Assembly (NCBI RefSeq): GCF_003576645.1
Contig: NC_044919.1
Location: forward strand, 22,383,215-22,447,214
Reading direction: 5' to 3'
Length of the DNA: 64,000 nucleotides
Origin: Ipomoea triloba
Lineage: Eukaryota > Streptophyta > Magnoliopsida > Solanales > Convolvulaceae
Below the pieces are notes generated by a model, which was not told the origin of the DNA, did no database searches, and saw nothing but the letters and a program-made list of their open reading frames with translations. Positions 32,757-44,056 of the stretch are shown one piece after another. A program made the position numbers and the translations under genes. Numbering within the stretch: the stretch's first letter is position 1; each line of letters opens with the position of its first letter.

Positions 32757-33632
32757 AAGGGCAGATAGTCTACCAGACTCATAAGGATCCGAGGATCGAA
32801 ATGAGACTTAGGTTATCTCAACCTAACTCACTCAAAGGCAGACAGACTACCAGACTCATAAGGATCTGAGGATCGAAATGAGACTTAGGTTATCTCAACC
32901 TAACTCACTCAAAGGCAGACAGACTGCCAGACTCATAAGGATCCGAGGATCGAAATGAGACTTAGGTTATCCCAACCTAACTCACTCAAAGGCAGACAGA
33001 CTACCAGACTCATAAGGATCTGAGGATCGAAATGAGACTTAGGTTATCCCAACCTAACTCACTCAAAGGCAGACAGACTACCAGACTCATAAGGATCTGA
33101 GGATCGAAATGAGACTTAGGTTATCCCAACCTAACTCACTCAAAGGCAGACAGACTACCAGACTCATAAGGATCTGAGGATCGAAATGAGACTTAGGTTA
33201 TCCCAACCTAACTCACTCAAAGGCAGACAGACTACCAGACTCATAAGGATCTGAGGATCGAAATGAGACTTAGGTTATCCCAACCTAACTCACTCAAAGG
33301 CAGACAGACTACCAGACTCATAAGGATCTGAGGATCGAAATGAGACTTAGGTTATCCCAACCTAACTCACTCAAAGGCAGACAGACTACCAGACTCATAA
33401 GGATCTGAGGATCGAAATGAGACTTAGGTTATCCCAACCTAACTCACTCAAAGGCAGACAGACTGCCAGACTCATAAGGATCCGAGGATCGAAATGAGAC
33501 TTAGGTTATCTCAACCTAACTCACTCAAAGGCAGACAGACTGCCAGACTCATAAGGATCCGAGGATCGAAATGAGACCTAGGTTATCTCAACCTAACTCA
33601 CTCAAAGGCAGACAGACTGCCAGACTCATATG
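32757..33632. repeat. Minisatellite, 77-bp unit, about 11 copies
   Basis: aaaggcagacagact recurs every 77 bp (for example 32834, 32911, 32988). Units contain aggatctgaggatcgaaatg and cttaggttatcccaacctaa, the latter an inverted repeat (ttaggtt/aacctaa). It sits directly after the integrase end on the - strand, where Tat/Ogre/Retand elements are known to hold tandem repeats. Confidence 0.95.
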
Positions 33633-33716
33633 TTTCCTTAAAACAAGATGTCGCAAAAAGTGATCACTCTATTAAAATTCGTGATTTTCATTACAATCTT
33701 TTAAAAGCCTAACCTT

Positions 33717-34775
33717 CTACTGAAAGAATTTCTTCAGGTGCACCGCATTCCATTTCCTTTCCACAGCCTGCCCTTCCGGGGTCTCCAAACGATATGTTCC
33801 CGGGTGAATGACCTCTCTGATTCGGTAAGGACCTTCCCATTTGATTGCAAATTTCCCACCTTGATTAGGTTGGCTAGCGTCCCGGTCTCTTAAGACCAGA
33901 TCTCCCTCCTGAAACTTCTTCTCCTTTACTCTTTTATCATAATAGCATTTGACCGACTGCTGATATTCGGCCATTCGTCCATACGCCGCGTCCCTCCTTT
34001 CCTCAAGGAAGTTTTTCTCTATTTGCAGATTTTCTTCATTTTCATCGTCGTTGTACTGTAACACCCGAAGGGTTGGGGTGGTAATCTCGGCGGGTACCTT
34101 GGCTTCAAAGCCATAAGTCAGAGAGAATGGGGTCTCCCCGGTTGCTCTCCGAGGAGTCGTGCGATACGCCCATAGGACTCGATCTAACTCATCAACCCAG
34201 GTCCCTCCCAGGTCATTTAACTTTCTTCGGATACCATCCACAATGGTTCGATTAACATTCTCGACTTGACCATTGACCTGGGGGTAAGCTACGGAGACCC
34301 TGGTGTGTCGTATTCCGTATTGTTGGCAAAAGTCTCTAAAGGGCCAGCAATCGAACTGTCTTCCATTGTCACTAACTAGGTGCTCTAGGAGCCCAAATCG
34401 ACAAATGACCTTCCTCCAAAGGAACTTGCGGCATTGAAACTCAGTGATAGTTGCCAAGGGCTCGGCTTCTACCCATTTGGTGAAATAATCCACAGCCACC
34501 ACACAAAATCGCAGCCGTCCAGGTGCCTGGAGCAACGGCCCAACGATATCAATTGCCCATTTGGCAAAGGGAATAGCTACTGTAATCGGAGTATAAAAAG
34601 AGGCCAGCCGAGTGTCTTTCTTGGCGAAAGACTAGCATATCGCACATCTAGCGACTCGGTTGATACAGTCCTTGACCATGGTGGGCCAATAATATCCTTG
34701 TAACACTATCTTGCGGGCTAGCGTATGGGCCCCTTGATGGGCTGAACAAATTCCTCAATGTGCCTCCTCCATAAC
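33717..34775 (-). pseudogene. Tat-type integrase
   Basis: The zinc-binding start is visible at about 34760-34640 (HTLARKIVLQGYYWPTM, CINRVARCAIC), followed by TAG at about 34633. The core has FTKWVEAEPL (about 34480), the second Asp in LVSDNGRQF (about 34375), and YPQVNGQVENVNRTI with the catalytic Glu (about 34280). The C-terminal part has FQEGDLVLRD and WEGPYRI and ends in KKFFQ. The first catalytic Asp sits in KWAIDIVGPL near 34555. One stop codon is the only clear lesion in this domain. It inserts cDNA into host chromosomes in active elements. Confidence 0.9.
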
Positions 34776-35768
34776 TTAGTTCGCCTCAGAAGGGAACAAA
34801 CACCTTAGCAATGGTCCTCCGAAGGACTTCTTGTACATGTGACCGTCTATCAACACATATGCAGGGGATCGTCTCTGGATTTTCGCTGCTTCGGCCGGAT
34901 CGTCAGGGAGGTCCCCTTTTTCCTTATACCTACGAATTTCCTCCATCCAAAATACTTCTGGATGTTCCTCAGGGTCCAGTTCCTCTGTGATACAAACGTC
35001 TTCTGGAACGACTTTTGGTTCTATGCTGGGTAGCGAGACTCGTTCATTCTGACAGATTCTGATGAGATGATCCGGTATTCCTCCTAAGGCCATTTTGGAC
35101 AGAATATCGGCCTCTGTGTTCTCAGCGCGGGGCACGTGCTCTAACTCATAAGCTTCAAATTCACCCAAAAGTCCCTCAGTGACTTTTTTATACCGTTCGA
35201 GTCTTTCATTCTTCGCCTCACATGTTCCGGTTACTTGTCCGACCACTAAGCGGGAGTCAGTCTTTATCCGGATCCTCTGAACTTTAAGGGCTCTGGCCAT
35301 CCACAATCCTCCGATCACGGCCTCATACTCAGCTTCATTATTCGAGGCTCTGAACTCGTACGTTAATGAATAGTATAAGCGGAAACCTTCAGGAGTCGTC
35401 AACATGATTCCACCTCCGCAATGGTGTTGACTAACGGCTCCATCGGCGTGCATTTCCCACCAATCCCCTTCCTCAGGGGCCTTGGCGTTGGGTTCAGGAC
35501 TCTGAGCGGTGCATTCTACTATAAAATCTACCAAGGCTTGGCCTTTCACCGAGGGGCGAGGGTGATACTCAATCGCATATTGGGTGAGCTCTACGGCCCA
35601 CTTTACCAAACTCCCCGAAGAGTTGGGGTTTCGCAGAACACCTGCCAGAGGCTGATCGGTTAAGACTCGGATGGGATGAGCCTGGACGAACGGTACCAGC
35701 TTCCGGGCTGTGATCACCAGAGCGTACACCACCTTTTCCAAGGGGGTATAGCGAATTTCTGAAGCTTT
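34776..35768 (-). pseudogene. Tat-type dual RNase H region
   Basis: Frame differs from the RT frame; a frameshift lies near 35770. The first part carries the Gypsy RNase H end (ALVITARKLVPFVQAHPI, KWAVELTQYAIEYHPRP). The second is an archaeal-type RNase H: EMHADGAVS (Asp), NNEAEYEAVIGGLWMA (Glu), IKTDSRLVVGQV (Asp) and RAENTEADILSKMA (Asp). A duplicated RNase H is diagnostic of the Tat lineage. The domain removes RNA from RNA/DNA hybrids during reverse transcription. Confidence 0.9.
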
Positions 35769-36961
35769 TAAAGCTCGAATGACAAATAAACCAGATGCTG
35801 CACTCGCTCTTCCTCTCGGATTAACACAGAACTGACAGCTTTTTGAGAAGCGGCCAGATAAAGGAATAACACTTCCCCTTCCTTCGGGGTAGATAGTAGT
35901 GGCGGAGTCTGTAGGTAATCTTTTAACTCGTCAAACAACTTTTGGCATTCTTCCGTCCAGCGAAATCCTTCCCTCTTCTTCATAGCTTCGAAAAAAGGTA
36001 AGGCCCGGTCTGCTGATTTGGACAGGAACCTGTTTAAAGCCGCGAGTCGTCTAGTTAACCTTTGTAACTCTTTCAAGGTCCCAGGAGGTTGCATATCAAG
36101 TATAGCCTTCACCTTTTCAGGGTTAGGCTCGATTCCTTTCCGAGTGACCATGTAACCAAGGAACTTTCCTCCTCGCACCGCGAAGGCGCACTTTTTCGGG
36201 TTCAAACGCAGATTGTATTTTTCCATTATGGCAAAGGTGGCTGCTAAATCCCCTGCATGGGTTCTCTCGTCTTTGCTTTTCACAAGCATGTCATCTACAT
36301 AGGCTGCCATAGACTTCCCCAGTAAGTCCCTGAACAATCGTCCTACCATTCGGGTATAGGTGGCCCCGGTATTTTTTAACCCAAAAGGCATTACCCGGTA
36401 GCAGTATACCCCATCTGGAGTAATGAAAGCAGTCTTCTCCTCGTCAGCGGGGTGCATGAAGATTTGATGATAGCCTTGGAAGGCGTCCATGAAACTCAAT
36501 AAATCATAGCCGGCCGTCTCGTCCACCAACTGATCGATCCTTGGTAAAGGGAAAGGATCTTTTGGGCAAGCTTGATTAAGATCTGTGTAATCCACGCACA
36601 TTCGCCAAGCGGGAGGCTTCGGCACGAGCACCACGTTGGCAAGCCAGTCCAGGTACTTTACCTCACGGATATGCTGCGCAGCCATCAGGGTTTCCACCTC
36701 CTTCTTAACGAATTCTCGTCGATCCGCCGAGAGGTATCTTTTCTTCTGAATCACCGGTTTGTGGTTAGGGTTGACGGCCAATCGATGGCAAATGACCGAC
36801 CAGTCAACTCCCGGCATGTCTTCAAGGCCCCACGCGAATACCTTCTGATGTTTTTGCAGTTCCTGGATGATTTCTTGTTTGACTTTCTCATCCAAACCCA
36901 CTCTGATCTTCACCCGTCTTTCAGGGCGTGACGGGTCGATCTCAATTTCTTCTAGTTCCAC
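35768..36961 (-). pseudogene. Tat-type reverse transcriptase
   Basis: RT fingers and palm: PVIQKKRYLSADRREFVKKE (about 36760-36700), WRMCVDYTDLNQACPKDPFP (about 36600-36550), YRVMPFGLKNTGATYTRMV (about 36400-36350), catalytic YVDDMLVKSK (about 36300), and FLGYMVTRKGIEPNPEKV (about 36160). The connection region ends in SVLIREEERVQHLVYLS, where the frame breaks near 35770. It follows the protease in the same frame after a single TAG at 37082-37084. Confidence 0.93.
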
Positions 36962-37081
36962 CGCTGGCTTGGGTCGGTCAAAACTCTTTAACTGTTCCTC
37001 CCGACTAGTGATAGCGTGAATCCTCAGGTCCTTTTTCCCAATCTCTCGGCAGGATTGTAAATAACAATCCCGAGCTGCCTT

Positions 37082-37516
37082 CTAGTTGCACCGAGCGACT
37101 CCGATCCCATTGGGAATCCGGAATTTCAGACAAAGATGCTCGAGGGAGATGAGAGCACCCAGATCTTCTAATCCAGGTCGCCCTAGAATCATATTATGAG
37201 AGCAGGATAGGTCGACTACCACAAATTCCATGTCCATACTTCGAAGGTTGGGAAAGGTCCCAATTTCAACCAGCAAACGTATGGATCCCTCTGACTCGAC
37301 TGAGTCCCCGGTAAAGCCGGCCAAAGGTGTTTTCACAGGTTTTAGCTTGTTACTTTGTAGCCCCAGCCTCTCAAACACCTCTAAATACAAGATGTTCACG
37401 CTACTCCCTGTGTCCACTAGGACTCTTCGGACTACCGTGCCATGGACGTCCATGGCAATAACCAAAGCATCCCGATGGGGGTGTTGGCTTTGGGGTAAGT
37501 CCTCATCGGTAAACAA
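37082..37516 (-). pseudogene. Tat-type aspartic protease
   Basis: Active site VLVDTGSSVNILY (about 37420), flap-side GFTGDSVESEGSI, and the conserved HNMILGRPGLEDLGA near the C-terminal side. It ends at TAG 37082-37084, which separates it from RT in the same frame. It is in a different frame from gag, with the change near 37525. It cleaves the Gag-Pol polyprotein in active elements. Confidence 0.9.
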
Positions 37517-37525
37517 AATGGGTTC

Positions 37526-39414
37526 TCAACATACCTTTTTTAGACTGTCGTCCCGACCGTAGATGGTCCCCACATACAGTTGCCGAGCCCAAGCTTTCCG
37601 AGAACCGGATGAATCCCCTCCTTCTGGTTCTCCTACTATCATGTTGATAACAGGTTTGTGCTTCCAATTAGTCTCCTCTTCCTCAGAGGCGGGTTGTTTT
37701 CCTCGATCAGAGCGCGAATCGGTTTTATCGGAACGCGGATGCCGCCTCCATTGATTAGGTGGAGGTGGAACACCCTTCTGTATCATGGCCTCTATTTCTT
37801 TACGCAGGTAAAAACATTCCTCCGTAGTATGTGTAGTCGATCGGTGATATCGACAGTATTTCGACGAGACCCCTCCCGGAAGCAAGATCTCGGGCTGATC
37901 TCCAGGTTTCAAAGGCGGAGGGGGAGGTAAGGTATCTTTTACCTCATGCACGGGTTGGGCCACGGTAAGGCGAGGGGGCGGAGCCCCCACCCTCTCAGAT
38001 CCTCGTCGTACCTCAGTGCGACTAGGGCGCTCAGGTTCCGTTCGACTCCTGGATTCAGGTCGTGATCGCTTAGCGCTGGACCCGGCAGCTTCTCGCTGTC
38101 GTTTTTGTCTCACAGCTTCTTCCGTGTCTGCCTGACGACTGGCTCTTTGGATAGCCTCCACATACGTCTTTGGGCGATCATTGTGAAGATCAATAAACAG
38201 TTTGCCCGCTCGGAGCGACTCCATGAAAAAGGTGATAGCCACTTGCTCATCTAACCCCTCGATAGTTTGTACCTCCTTTTGCCAACGAGCCAGATACGTC
38301 TTCAGAGCTTCTCCCTCATCTTGACTGATCCCGCTCAGGTGGGTAAGATTGCGCTGCGGCTTGATGTTTACGGCGTAATGAGTAAGGAATTGGTCGGCCA
38401 AATCATTGAAGCACCGAATGGAACGGCTTGGCAGTGCCAAAAACCATTTTTGGGCGAGTCCCTTGAGAGTAGGGAGAAAAGCCTTGCACATAAGTGGCTC
38501 TTCCACCCTTAAGACTTGCATTTTGGCTTGATAACTGACCAGATGTTCTCGGGGATCCCCCGTCCCATCGAAAGTAGCATGTTTCGGGATTTTTAGGTCC
38601 GCGGGAGCCCGATAATCCATAATTTCATCCACGAAGAGCGAGGAGGTTAATAGATTCTCAGCGGAAGGCCTCACCTTGCCTTCAAATTGATCCTGTAGGT
38701 TTTGTAGTCTTCGCTTGAAGCCTTCCATTTGACTTCGGCGGTACTTAGGTTCCGCAGGAGATTCCGCGCTACTTTCCGATATAGCAGCCTGTACCCTCCG
38801 CCAAGCCGCCGCAGCTCGACGTTCTTGGCGATTGCCGTTCGGTCGATCCGGGTTTCCGCGCGGTGGTCGTAACGGATTTCCCTGGGGTCACTTAAACGAT
38901 CCATAACGGACCGGGCTACCTCCCGACGCCTGTCGTCTTCTCGATGGGGAGCCAGGTGATCCTCCCTGTGACGCCCTTCTTGCTCAGTAACTTGATGGTT
39001 CGCAGTCCCTTCTCCCGTTGGTCGAACGGGATCGGTCTGATTGTTTGTGCCGAAGTTCTCAAGCCTTCGTCTTTCAACCTCATTGATGACTTGAACTACA
39101 ATTTGTTCCAACTCCCCGGGTGGGGGTCGGTTACTTATCGTACCTTGACGGGATTCCCCGGTATGCCGGGAGGTCTGCCGGCTCAAACGCTCCCTCAAGT
39201 CTTGGTCGTTTTGTCGTCCCAGCTGTTCTCTTAAATCGGCCCCGCCAGAGGGCGCTCCATTGGGATGTCCTGATATTTGTTCTCTTAAGTCTTGATTGTT
39301 AGGTCGAGCTAGTTGTTCTCGCAAATGGCGGCCATTAGACCGGCCCAACTGCTCTCATAGGTCGTTGGAACGAGGTCGTCCCCCCGCACTGATTGCCTTA
39401 CTTGCCTCTCTCAT
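37526..39414 (-). pseudogene. Tat-type gag
   Basis: Likely ATG at 39414, 33 bp after the primer site. It opens with Asn/Arg-rich copies of DLREQLxR. A TGA lies at 39355-39357 and a frame change near 38880. The second half (from 38728) has the Retrotrans_gag domain: ATFDGTGDPREHLVSYQAKM, KWFLALPSRSIRCFNDLADQ, EGEALKTYLARWQKEV and VAITFFMESLRAGKLF. Then come charged linkers and a CRYHRSTTHTTEECFYLR zinc-knuckle-like site. It forms the capsid of virus-like particles in active copies. Confidence 0.88.
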
Positions 39415-39446
39415 TGCTTCACCGGAGATGCGGCACTTTTATTCGA

Positions 39447-39464
39447 TCCCCACGGACGGCGCCA
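39447..39464 (-). promoter_or_regulatory. Primer-binding site of Tat-type element
   Basis: - strand tggcgccgtccgtgggga, one base inside the 5' LTR. The first bases tggcgccgt match the 3' end of tRNA-Asp-type primers used by Tat/Athila elements, with mismatches further in. Confidence 0.75.
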
Positions 39465-39465
39465 G

Positions 39466-40025
39466 TGATGGTTTCCCGATCTTCAGGCGATCGGCCGGCG
39501 GGCCAACACTACCGGAAAATTACAAGAACAACAAGTATATTTGATATGAACTTTTAAGTGGCTTAGCCTCTCTCTCTCTCACATTCGAATCTCCCTCCCT
39601 CTCAAAGGGTCCCGTATAGCTATATATCTCACGCACCTGGTCGGTTACACACTTAATCTCCTAATCAATGATACAAATAATAACTCATAAAAGACATTAA
39701 ATGCTCATAATGATAGTCGTTCTCTCATGATTGTTCGTTGGTTCTCTCGATCCTTCGTCTTCACCGAGTATCCTTAGGAGTCCGTCGAAGACCAGCCGAC
39801 GGCCTTATACACTCAATCGGCCAGCTCCTCTTCTGGCCGACCCCCAAGGAGTCGGGGCGGACCTCGCATGTTTCAAGGGTATTGACGCCTTATGGGCTTT
39901 CTTCTCCTACCGACCGACCTCTGAAGGAGTCAAAGCGAGCCTTGCATATCCAGGACATCAGTGTTCTATTAGCTTTCTCTTCCTACCGACCGGCTCATCT
40001 ACCCAATCGCCTTTATATACCATCA
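39466..40025 (-). repeat. 5' LTR of Tat-type element
   Basis: 560 bp, ends TGATGG/CCATCA. A - strand tatataaag lies 6 bp from its 5' edge. About 97-98% identical to 23762-24317. Confidence 0.93.
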
Positions 40026-40560
40026 CTTGGTATAGCGGCCCCGCTCGGAGGGACGCCAACAACAAGTTGATTGCAGTCCGATCGTCCAAAGGTTCGATCT
40101 CCGACATAGCGTTTTTCCATCTTTCCATAAAGGCTGATAAAGGCTCACATTCTCTCTGTTTGGCAAATTCCAAATGCGTAAAGTGCTTTCTAGCAGTTTT
40201 TGACATAACAAATCGGGTGGTGAACTTCCTTGCTAGATCGGGGAAACCCGATATAGAGCCGGGTTCCAAAGATTTAAACTACTCCGCAGCTCTTCCCGTG
40301 AGGGTAGAGTAGAAGGCACGACACATCACAACATCTGACACCCCCATCATCAACATATTCCCATAATAGTAATTAACATGGTCCTCCGGGTCTGTTCGGA
40401 CACTATGCTCTTTGTTGCCCGGCACTTGAAGGTCGATGGGATAAGGGTAGTCCATGATTTCTTGCGTGAACGGTGTTCTGAGCAAACTGTTCTCAACTTC
40501 GATCGGACGCTCCCTTCATACGGGGAGGTCGAAACGGTCAACCGTACCCGTACCTACGCT
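40026..40560 (-). pseudogene. Older Gypsy gag, upstream fragment
   Basis: - strand Gypsy gag with FTQEIMDYPYPIDLQVPG (about 40465-40415), TDPEDHVNYYYGNMLM, an in-frame TAG near 40279, then RKFTTRFVMSKTARKHF, FMERWKNAMSEIEPL and TAINLLLASLRAGPLYQ, cut at 40026 by the Tat insertion. EIMDYPYPIDL resembles EIMDYRAPADL in the invading element's gag, so both belong to related lineages. Its 5' part is missing beyond 40560. Confidence 0.8.
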
Positions 40561-40709
40561 AGGAGTTTTCTATCAATAATAATAACAACAACAACAACAA
40601 CAACAACTTCAAAATAAAATTATTATAAAATTTATATGTTCATAATTAAAAATAATTTATGATGATGACTATTATTATTATAAATTATAAATTATATTAA
40701 ACTTTACAA

Positions 40710-40750
<41 letters not shown>

Positions 40751-41814
40751 GGGAAAATGGCACTTTTGGCCCCTCAACTGTTTTAATTATAGAGATTTAG
40801 TCCCTCTCAATTGATTTGAACAAATTTGATCCTTTAGTTGTTCATAATAGATCACATTTGATCCCTTGATGTTGTATAATTATTTTTTTTAATAATTTCT
40901 TTTCATGAAGGTTATATTTGTCCATTCCTTTCAACAATTCAACTTTCTTCTCATTCTTCTTAACTGGTTTTGCTAGAACTATGAAGAAGATTGTTTGAGA
41001 AAGCCAAGAGCGCAACCCATTACTAATGCAGTTGAGGGAGAAGGATCTATTGTTTCTCACACTTAAGTTTTCCCTTTCCATTGTCAATCCTAGTAGCAAT
41101 CATAGATTTAGGCATAGCTGTTTTATAATTTGATGAAAGAATTGTTGACCCCATTTCTTTTTATCCCTAATTATACAAAAATTGGTCCTCATAATGACTA
41201 CAGAAATTATCAACTCTTCTAATGTTTAGTAATCTAGTTATCTTGTGCCTTGGAGGTATCCCAATTCCAGTTCTTATGTTTGTACCCACTGTCTTTATAT
41301 GTTCAACAGAATAGATGCCAGAGGCGAGAAGCGATGCGACGGCAGCGGAAGCGGTGGCGCCAATGAAGAGTGAGGCAACGAAAAAAAATTTGGTTGGCAT
41401 GAGTGCATTTACTTCAGCTGGCGAAATTCATTTTATTTCAAATAGTGCATCTATTATCTGTATACCATTTTCTTGTGCAAATTCCTTTTTTTTGTTGCTC
41501 ATGGCCGAAGCATTCTCCATGTTTCGAGCTTAGACTCATATAATTTTAGCATTATAAACTCATAATCATTTACCCAAGCTATGGCTTCTTGACAACTCAC
41601 TAAGAAGATAGAGAAGAAAGTTGAATTGTTAAAGAGAATGGACAAATATAACCTTCATGAAAAGAAATTATTAAAAAAAAAATAATTATATAACATCAAG
41701 GGATCAAATGTGATCTATTATGAACAATTAAAGGATCAAATTTGTTCAAACCAATTGAGATGGACTAAATGTCTAAAACTAAAACAATTGAGGGGCCAAA
41801 AGCACTGTTTTACC
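40751..41814. mobile_element. Long-TIR (MULE-like) element inside a (TAA)n microsatellite
   Basis: Left arm 40751-40972 is inverted at 41593-41814 with roughly 90% identity. Both carry cttttggcccctcaa, gaacaaatttgatccttta, tcacatttgatcccttgatg and catgaaggttatatttgtcc. The element is flanked by (AAT)n on both sides (40702-40750 and 41815-41853), so a 9-bp TSD such as taataataa would be hidden in the repeat. The interior holds a host-like ORF fragment. Confidence 0.75.
41167..41490 (-). pseudogene. Captured gene fragment inside long-TIR element
   Basis: - strand stretch including KKKEFAQENGIQIIDALFEI, a TGA, then NALMPTKFFFVASLFIGATAS and AVASLLASGIYSVE, then TRLLNIRRVDNF. The FFFVASLFIGATASAAVASLL part is hydrophobic enough to be a signal anchor. 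It does not look like transposase. I do not recognise the parent gene. Confidence 0.4.
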
Positions 41815-41853
<39 letters not shown>

Positions 41854-41855
<2 letters not shown>

Positions 41856-42335
41856 TATTTATCGGTCATTTTACAGGCAACCAGTTAACAGTAAATAGCT
41901 AATACAATCAGCTAACGTAATAAGTTAGAATAAAGGTTTTAAGGAGTTGAAGTTAGAAAATGATTTTATGTATTTGTATATGATGTAGTAAATACGGGAT
42001 GTCTAATTATTCTTATGTACCGAGATTAGTTCCTTTTACAAATTTTCTTATTGGTGACACATACGGGATTAGCTAACACAAACGAGCTTGTTCACAATCT
42101 CTTATCAAACGAGCTTGTTCACGATCTCTTATCAAACGAGCTTGTTCACGATCTCTTATCAAACGAGCTTACACATGTTCATACTATGTTCGTTTATTAA
42201 CTGAACGTTTACCGAATACGAACACGAGTAGTTTGCCGAATGTTCTGTTCGCAAATACCGCTACTTCTACATAAATGACAACATTGTTGCAAAAAATAGT
42301 TGTCTTTGTACATTTTTATTGTAATGTATTATTAA
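41854..42335. other. Non-coding stretch with a 27-bp tandem repeat
   Basis: At about 42080-42168 the unit aaacgagcttgttcacgatc plus tcttatc is repeated about three times (period 27), followed by words such as cgaatacgaacacgagtag. This fits a degraded hAT-like repeat. No gene. Confidence 0.6.
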
Positions 42336-42868
42336 GGGTCCGTTTGGAAAGCAGGAAAATGACTTTTGGAAAATGAGTCATTTTCCAGAAAACAGTTTCA
42401 TTTCCAGTGTTTGGATGTATTATGGAAAACTGTCTTTGTGTGTTTGGTTCATTTTCTAAAAAATGGATAGAATTATATAATTAAACATTGTAATTGTTTT
42501 ATTTAAAATATAAAAAATTATAATAGTTATTAAAATAATGGTATTTAATAAAAAAATATAATTTATAAAAATATAAAAATTAAAAATAAAAAAAAAATGT
42601 AGCAAAGGTTTTCGGCAGTTTCCCCACCTCCTTGGTCCATGGCATGGGTGATATGGTTTGGTTTTGGTCGAAAACATGCGAAACAGTTATTCTGGCGATT
42701 CCGTAAAATGACTTATGGAAAAAAATTTCGTAAGTCATTTTCCAGAAAAATGAACTGATTTTCCTTGGTCAACGGAAAACACTTGACCACATTTTTCGGA
42801 TGTTGCCAAACACAGAAAACTCGGAAAATATTTTCCAGAAGTCATTTTACGGGGTACCAAACACACCC
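42336..42868. mobile_element. Tourist-like (PIF/Harbinger) MITE, TSD TAA
   Basis: GGGTCCGTTTGG...CCAAACACACCC flanked by TAA at 42333-42335 and 42869-42871. Subterminal aaaatgactttt.ggaaaatgagtcattttcc words are inverted at the right end. 533 bp with no transposase. Confidence 0.8.
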
Positions 42869-43079
42869 TAATTGATTGTTTCGAAACATCTTGGATCCTA
42901 ATTTACCCAAAGGTATGTTAAATTGGTTATTTATATTGAACATCACAACATGTTAACGTACTACTAGTAAACTTTATTTGTCGTGGTCAATTGAAGAAAT
43001 GCAAATTAAAATTGAAACAAACAAAGAATATGAGTGAAATAATTAATGATAAAAATATAAATTATGTGGTATTCATACC

Positions 43080-43891
43080 CAAGGTTGCAAAAATCGCGCC
43101 TAAGCGCCGATTAATCGGCGCATAGGCGCTAGGCGGCGCCCGGCCGCGTCGAGGAAGGCCGGAATCGGCCTCCTCCGCAGCCGGCCGCCTAGGAGGTCTA
43201 GGCGCCGCCTAGACCACCTAGGCGGCCGTATAATCCAAAAAAAAAAATCTCAAATAAGAACGAAGCTCAGATAATCGCATAGCCAGCCGTATAATCAAAT
43301 TTGCTCGCCGTTGCCTACCACTTCGGAGTCCAGATTTACTCGCCGTCGCCAATCTACAACCAAGAACAGAGCTCAGATCTACTCGCCGTCGCCAACCACC
43401 AAGAACGGAGCTCAGATCTGTTCGCCGTCGCATACCACAAAGAGCGAAGCCCAGATCTGTTCGTCGTCGCCTACCACCCAGAATGGAGCGCAGATGCTGC
43501 TCGCCGTCGCCATTGGAGCCCAAAAGCTGCTCGCCCAGAATCTCTGCTCGCTGGAGCTCATCCTATCGTGTACTACCAAGAAGGGAGCATGCAACCCAGA
43601 ACCTCTACTTGCCAGATGCTGATTGCCGTCGACCTTGAACCTCTGCCTCTCTCGGTCTCTCCTCAACCAAGCAGCAGCGGCGACAGGATGAGCTCTGGCG
43701 ACGTTCTGCTCCTCTCCCCCTCCATTCTCACTTTATCGCATTTGTAGTTGATACTAAGAACAGAGTTCAGACTCCTCTTCTAGCATGTGGCCTTTGAGTA
43801 GTTGACTCTGTACTCCTTACTCTCAAAAGCTCTTAATCCCCTTATAATGTACATAAGAAAAATCGGGCGCCTAGCGATTTTTACAACCTTG
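43080..43891. mobile_element. hAT MITE, TSD TTCATACC
   Basis: TIRs caaggttgcaaaaatcgc and gcgatttttacaaccttg. Perfect 8-bp TSD TTCATACC at 43072-43079 and 43892-43899. The left interior is rich in gcctaagcgcc, aatcggcgc and cgcctagaccacctaggcgg. The centre has a 39-bp minisatellite. No transposase. Confidence 0.88.
43325..43520. repeat. 39-bp minisatellite in hAT MITE
   Basis: Units begin cagatctactcgccgtcgcc or cagatctgttcgccgtcgc and end aacggagct. Period 39 bp (13 codons), about five copies, open in two + frames and the - frame. Confidence 0.8.
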
Positions 43892-43950
43892 TTCATACCA
43901 TTAAACAACAACAATAATAGAAGAAGAAAAAAAAAAAAAAAAAAAAAAAA

Positions 43951-44000
43951 NNNNNNNNNNNNNNNNNNNNNNNNNNNNNNNNNNNNNNNNNNNNNNNNNN
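43951..44000. other. Assembly gap (50 N)
   Basis: Run of N from 43951 to 44000, flanked by poly-A on both sides (about 43928-43950 and 44001-44050). The true length is unknown. Confidence 1.

Positions 44001-44051
<51 letters not shown>

Positions 44052-44056
<5 letters not shown>

Larger units (their letters stand above)
23762..40025 (-). mobile_element. Ty3/Gypsy element of Tat type, nearly complete, TSD CTTGG
   Basis: LTRs at 23762-24317 (3') and 39466-40025 (5'), both with TGATGG...CCATCA ends. CTTGG lies at 23757-23761 and 40026-40030. Order on the - strand is 5' LTR, primer site, gag, protease, RT, RNase H, second RNase H, integrase, minisatellites, antisense ORFs, 3' LTR. The LTRs differ by about 13 substitutions and a few short indels in 556 bp (about 2.3%). 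The second (archaeal-type) RNase H and antisense ORFs near the 3' LTR point to the Tat lineage. Length is 16.3 kb including a nested 3.45-kb solo LTR. Confidence 0.93.

Noticed and set aside
43301..43747. 148-codon ORF as a protein gene
   Set aside because: It covers a MITE's 39-bp minisatellite and is open in more than one frame; no domain.
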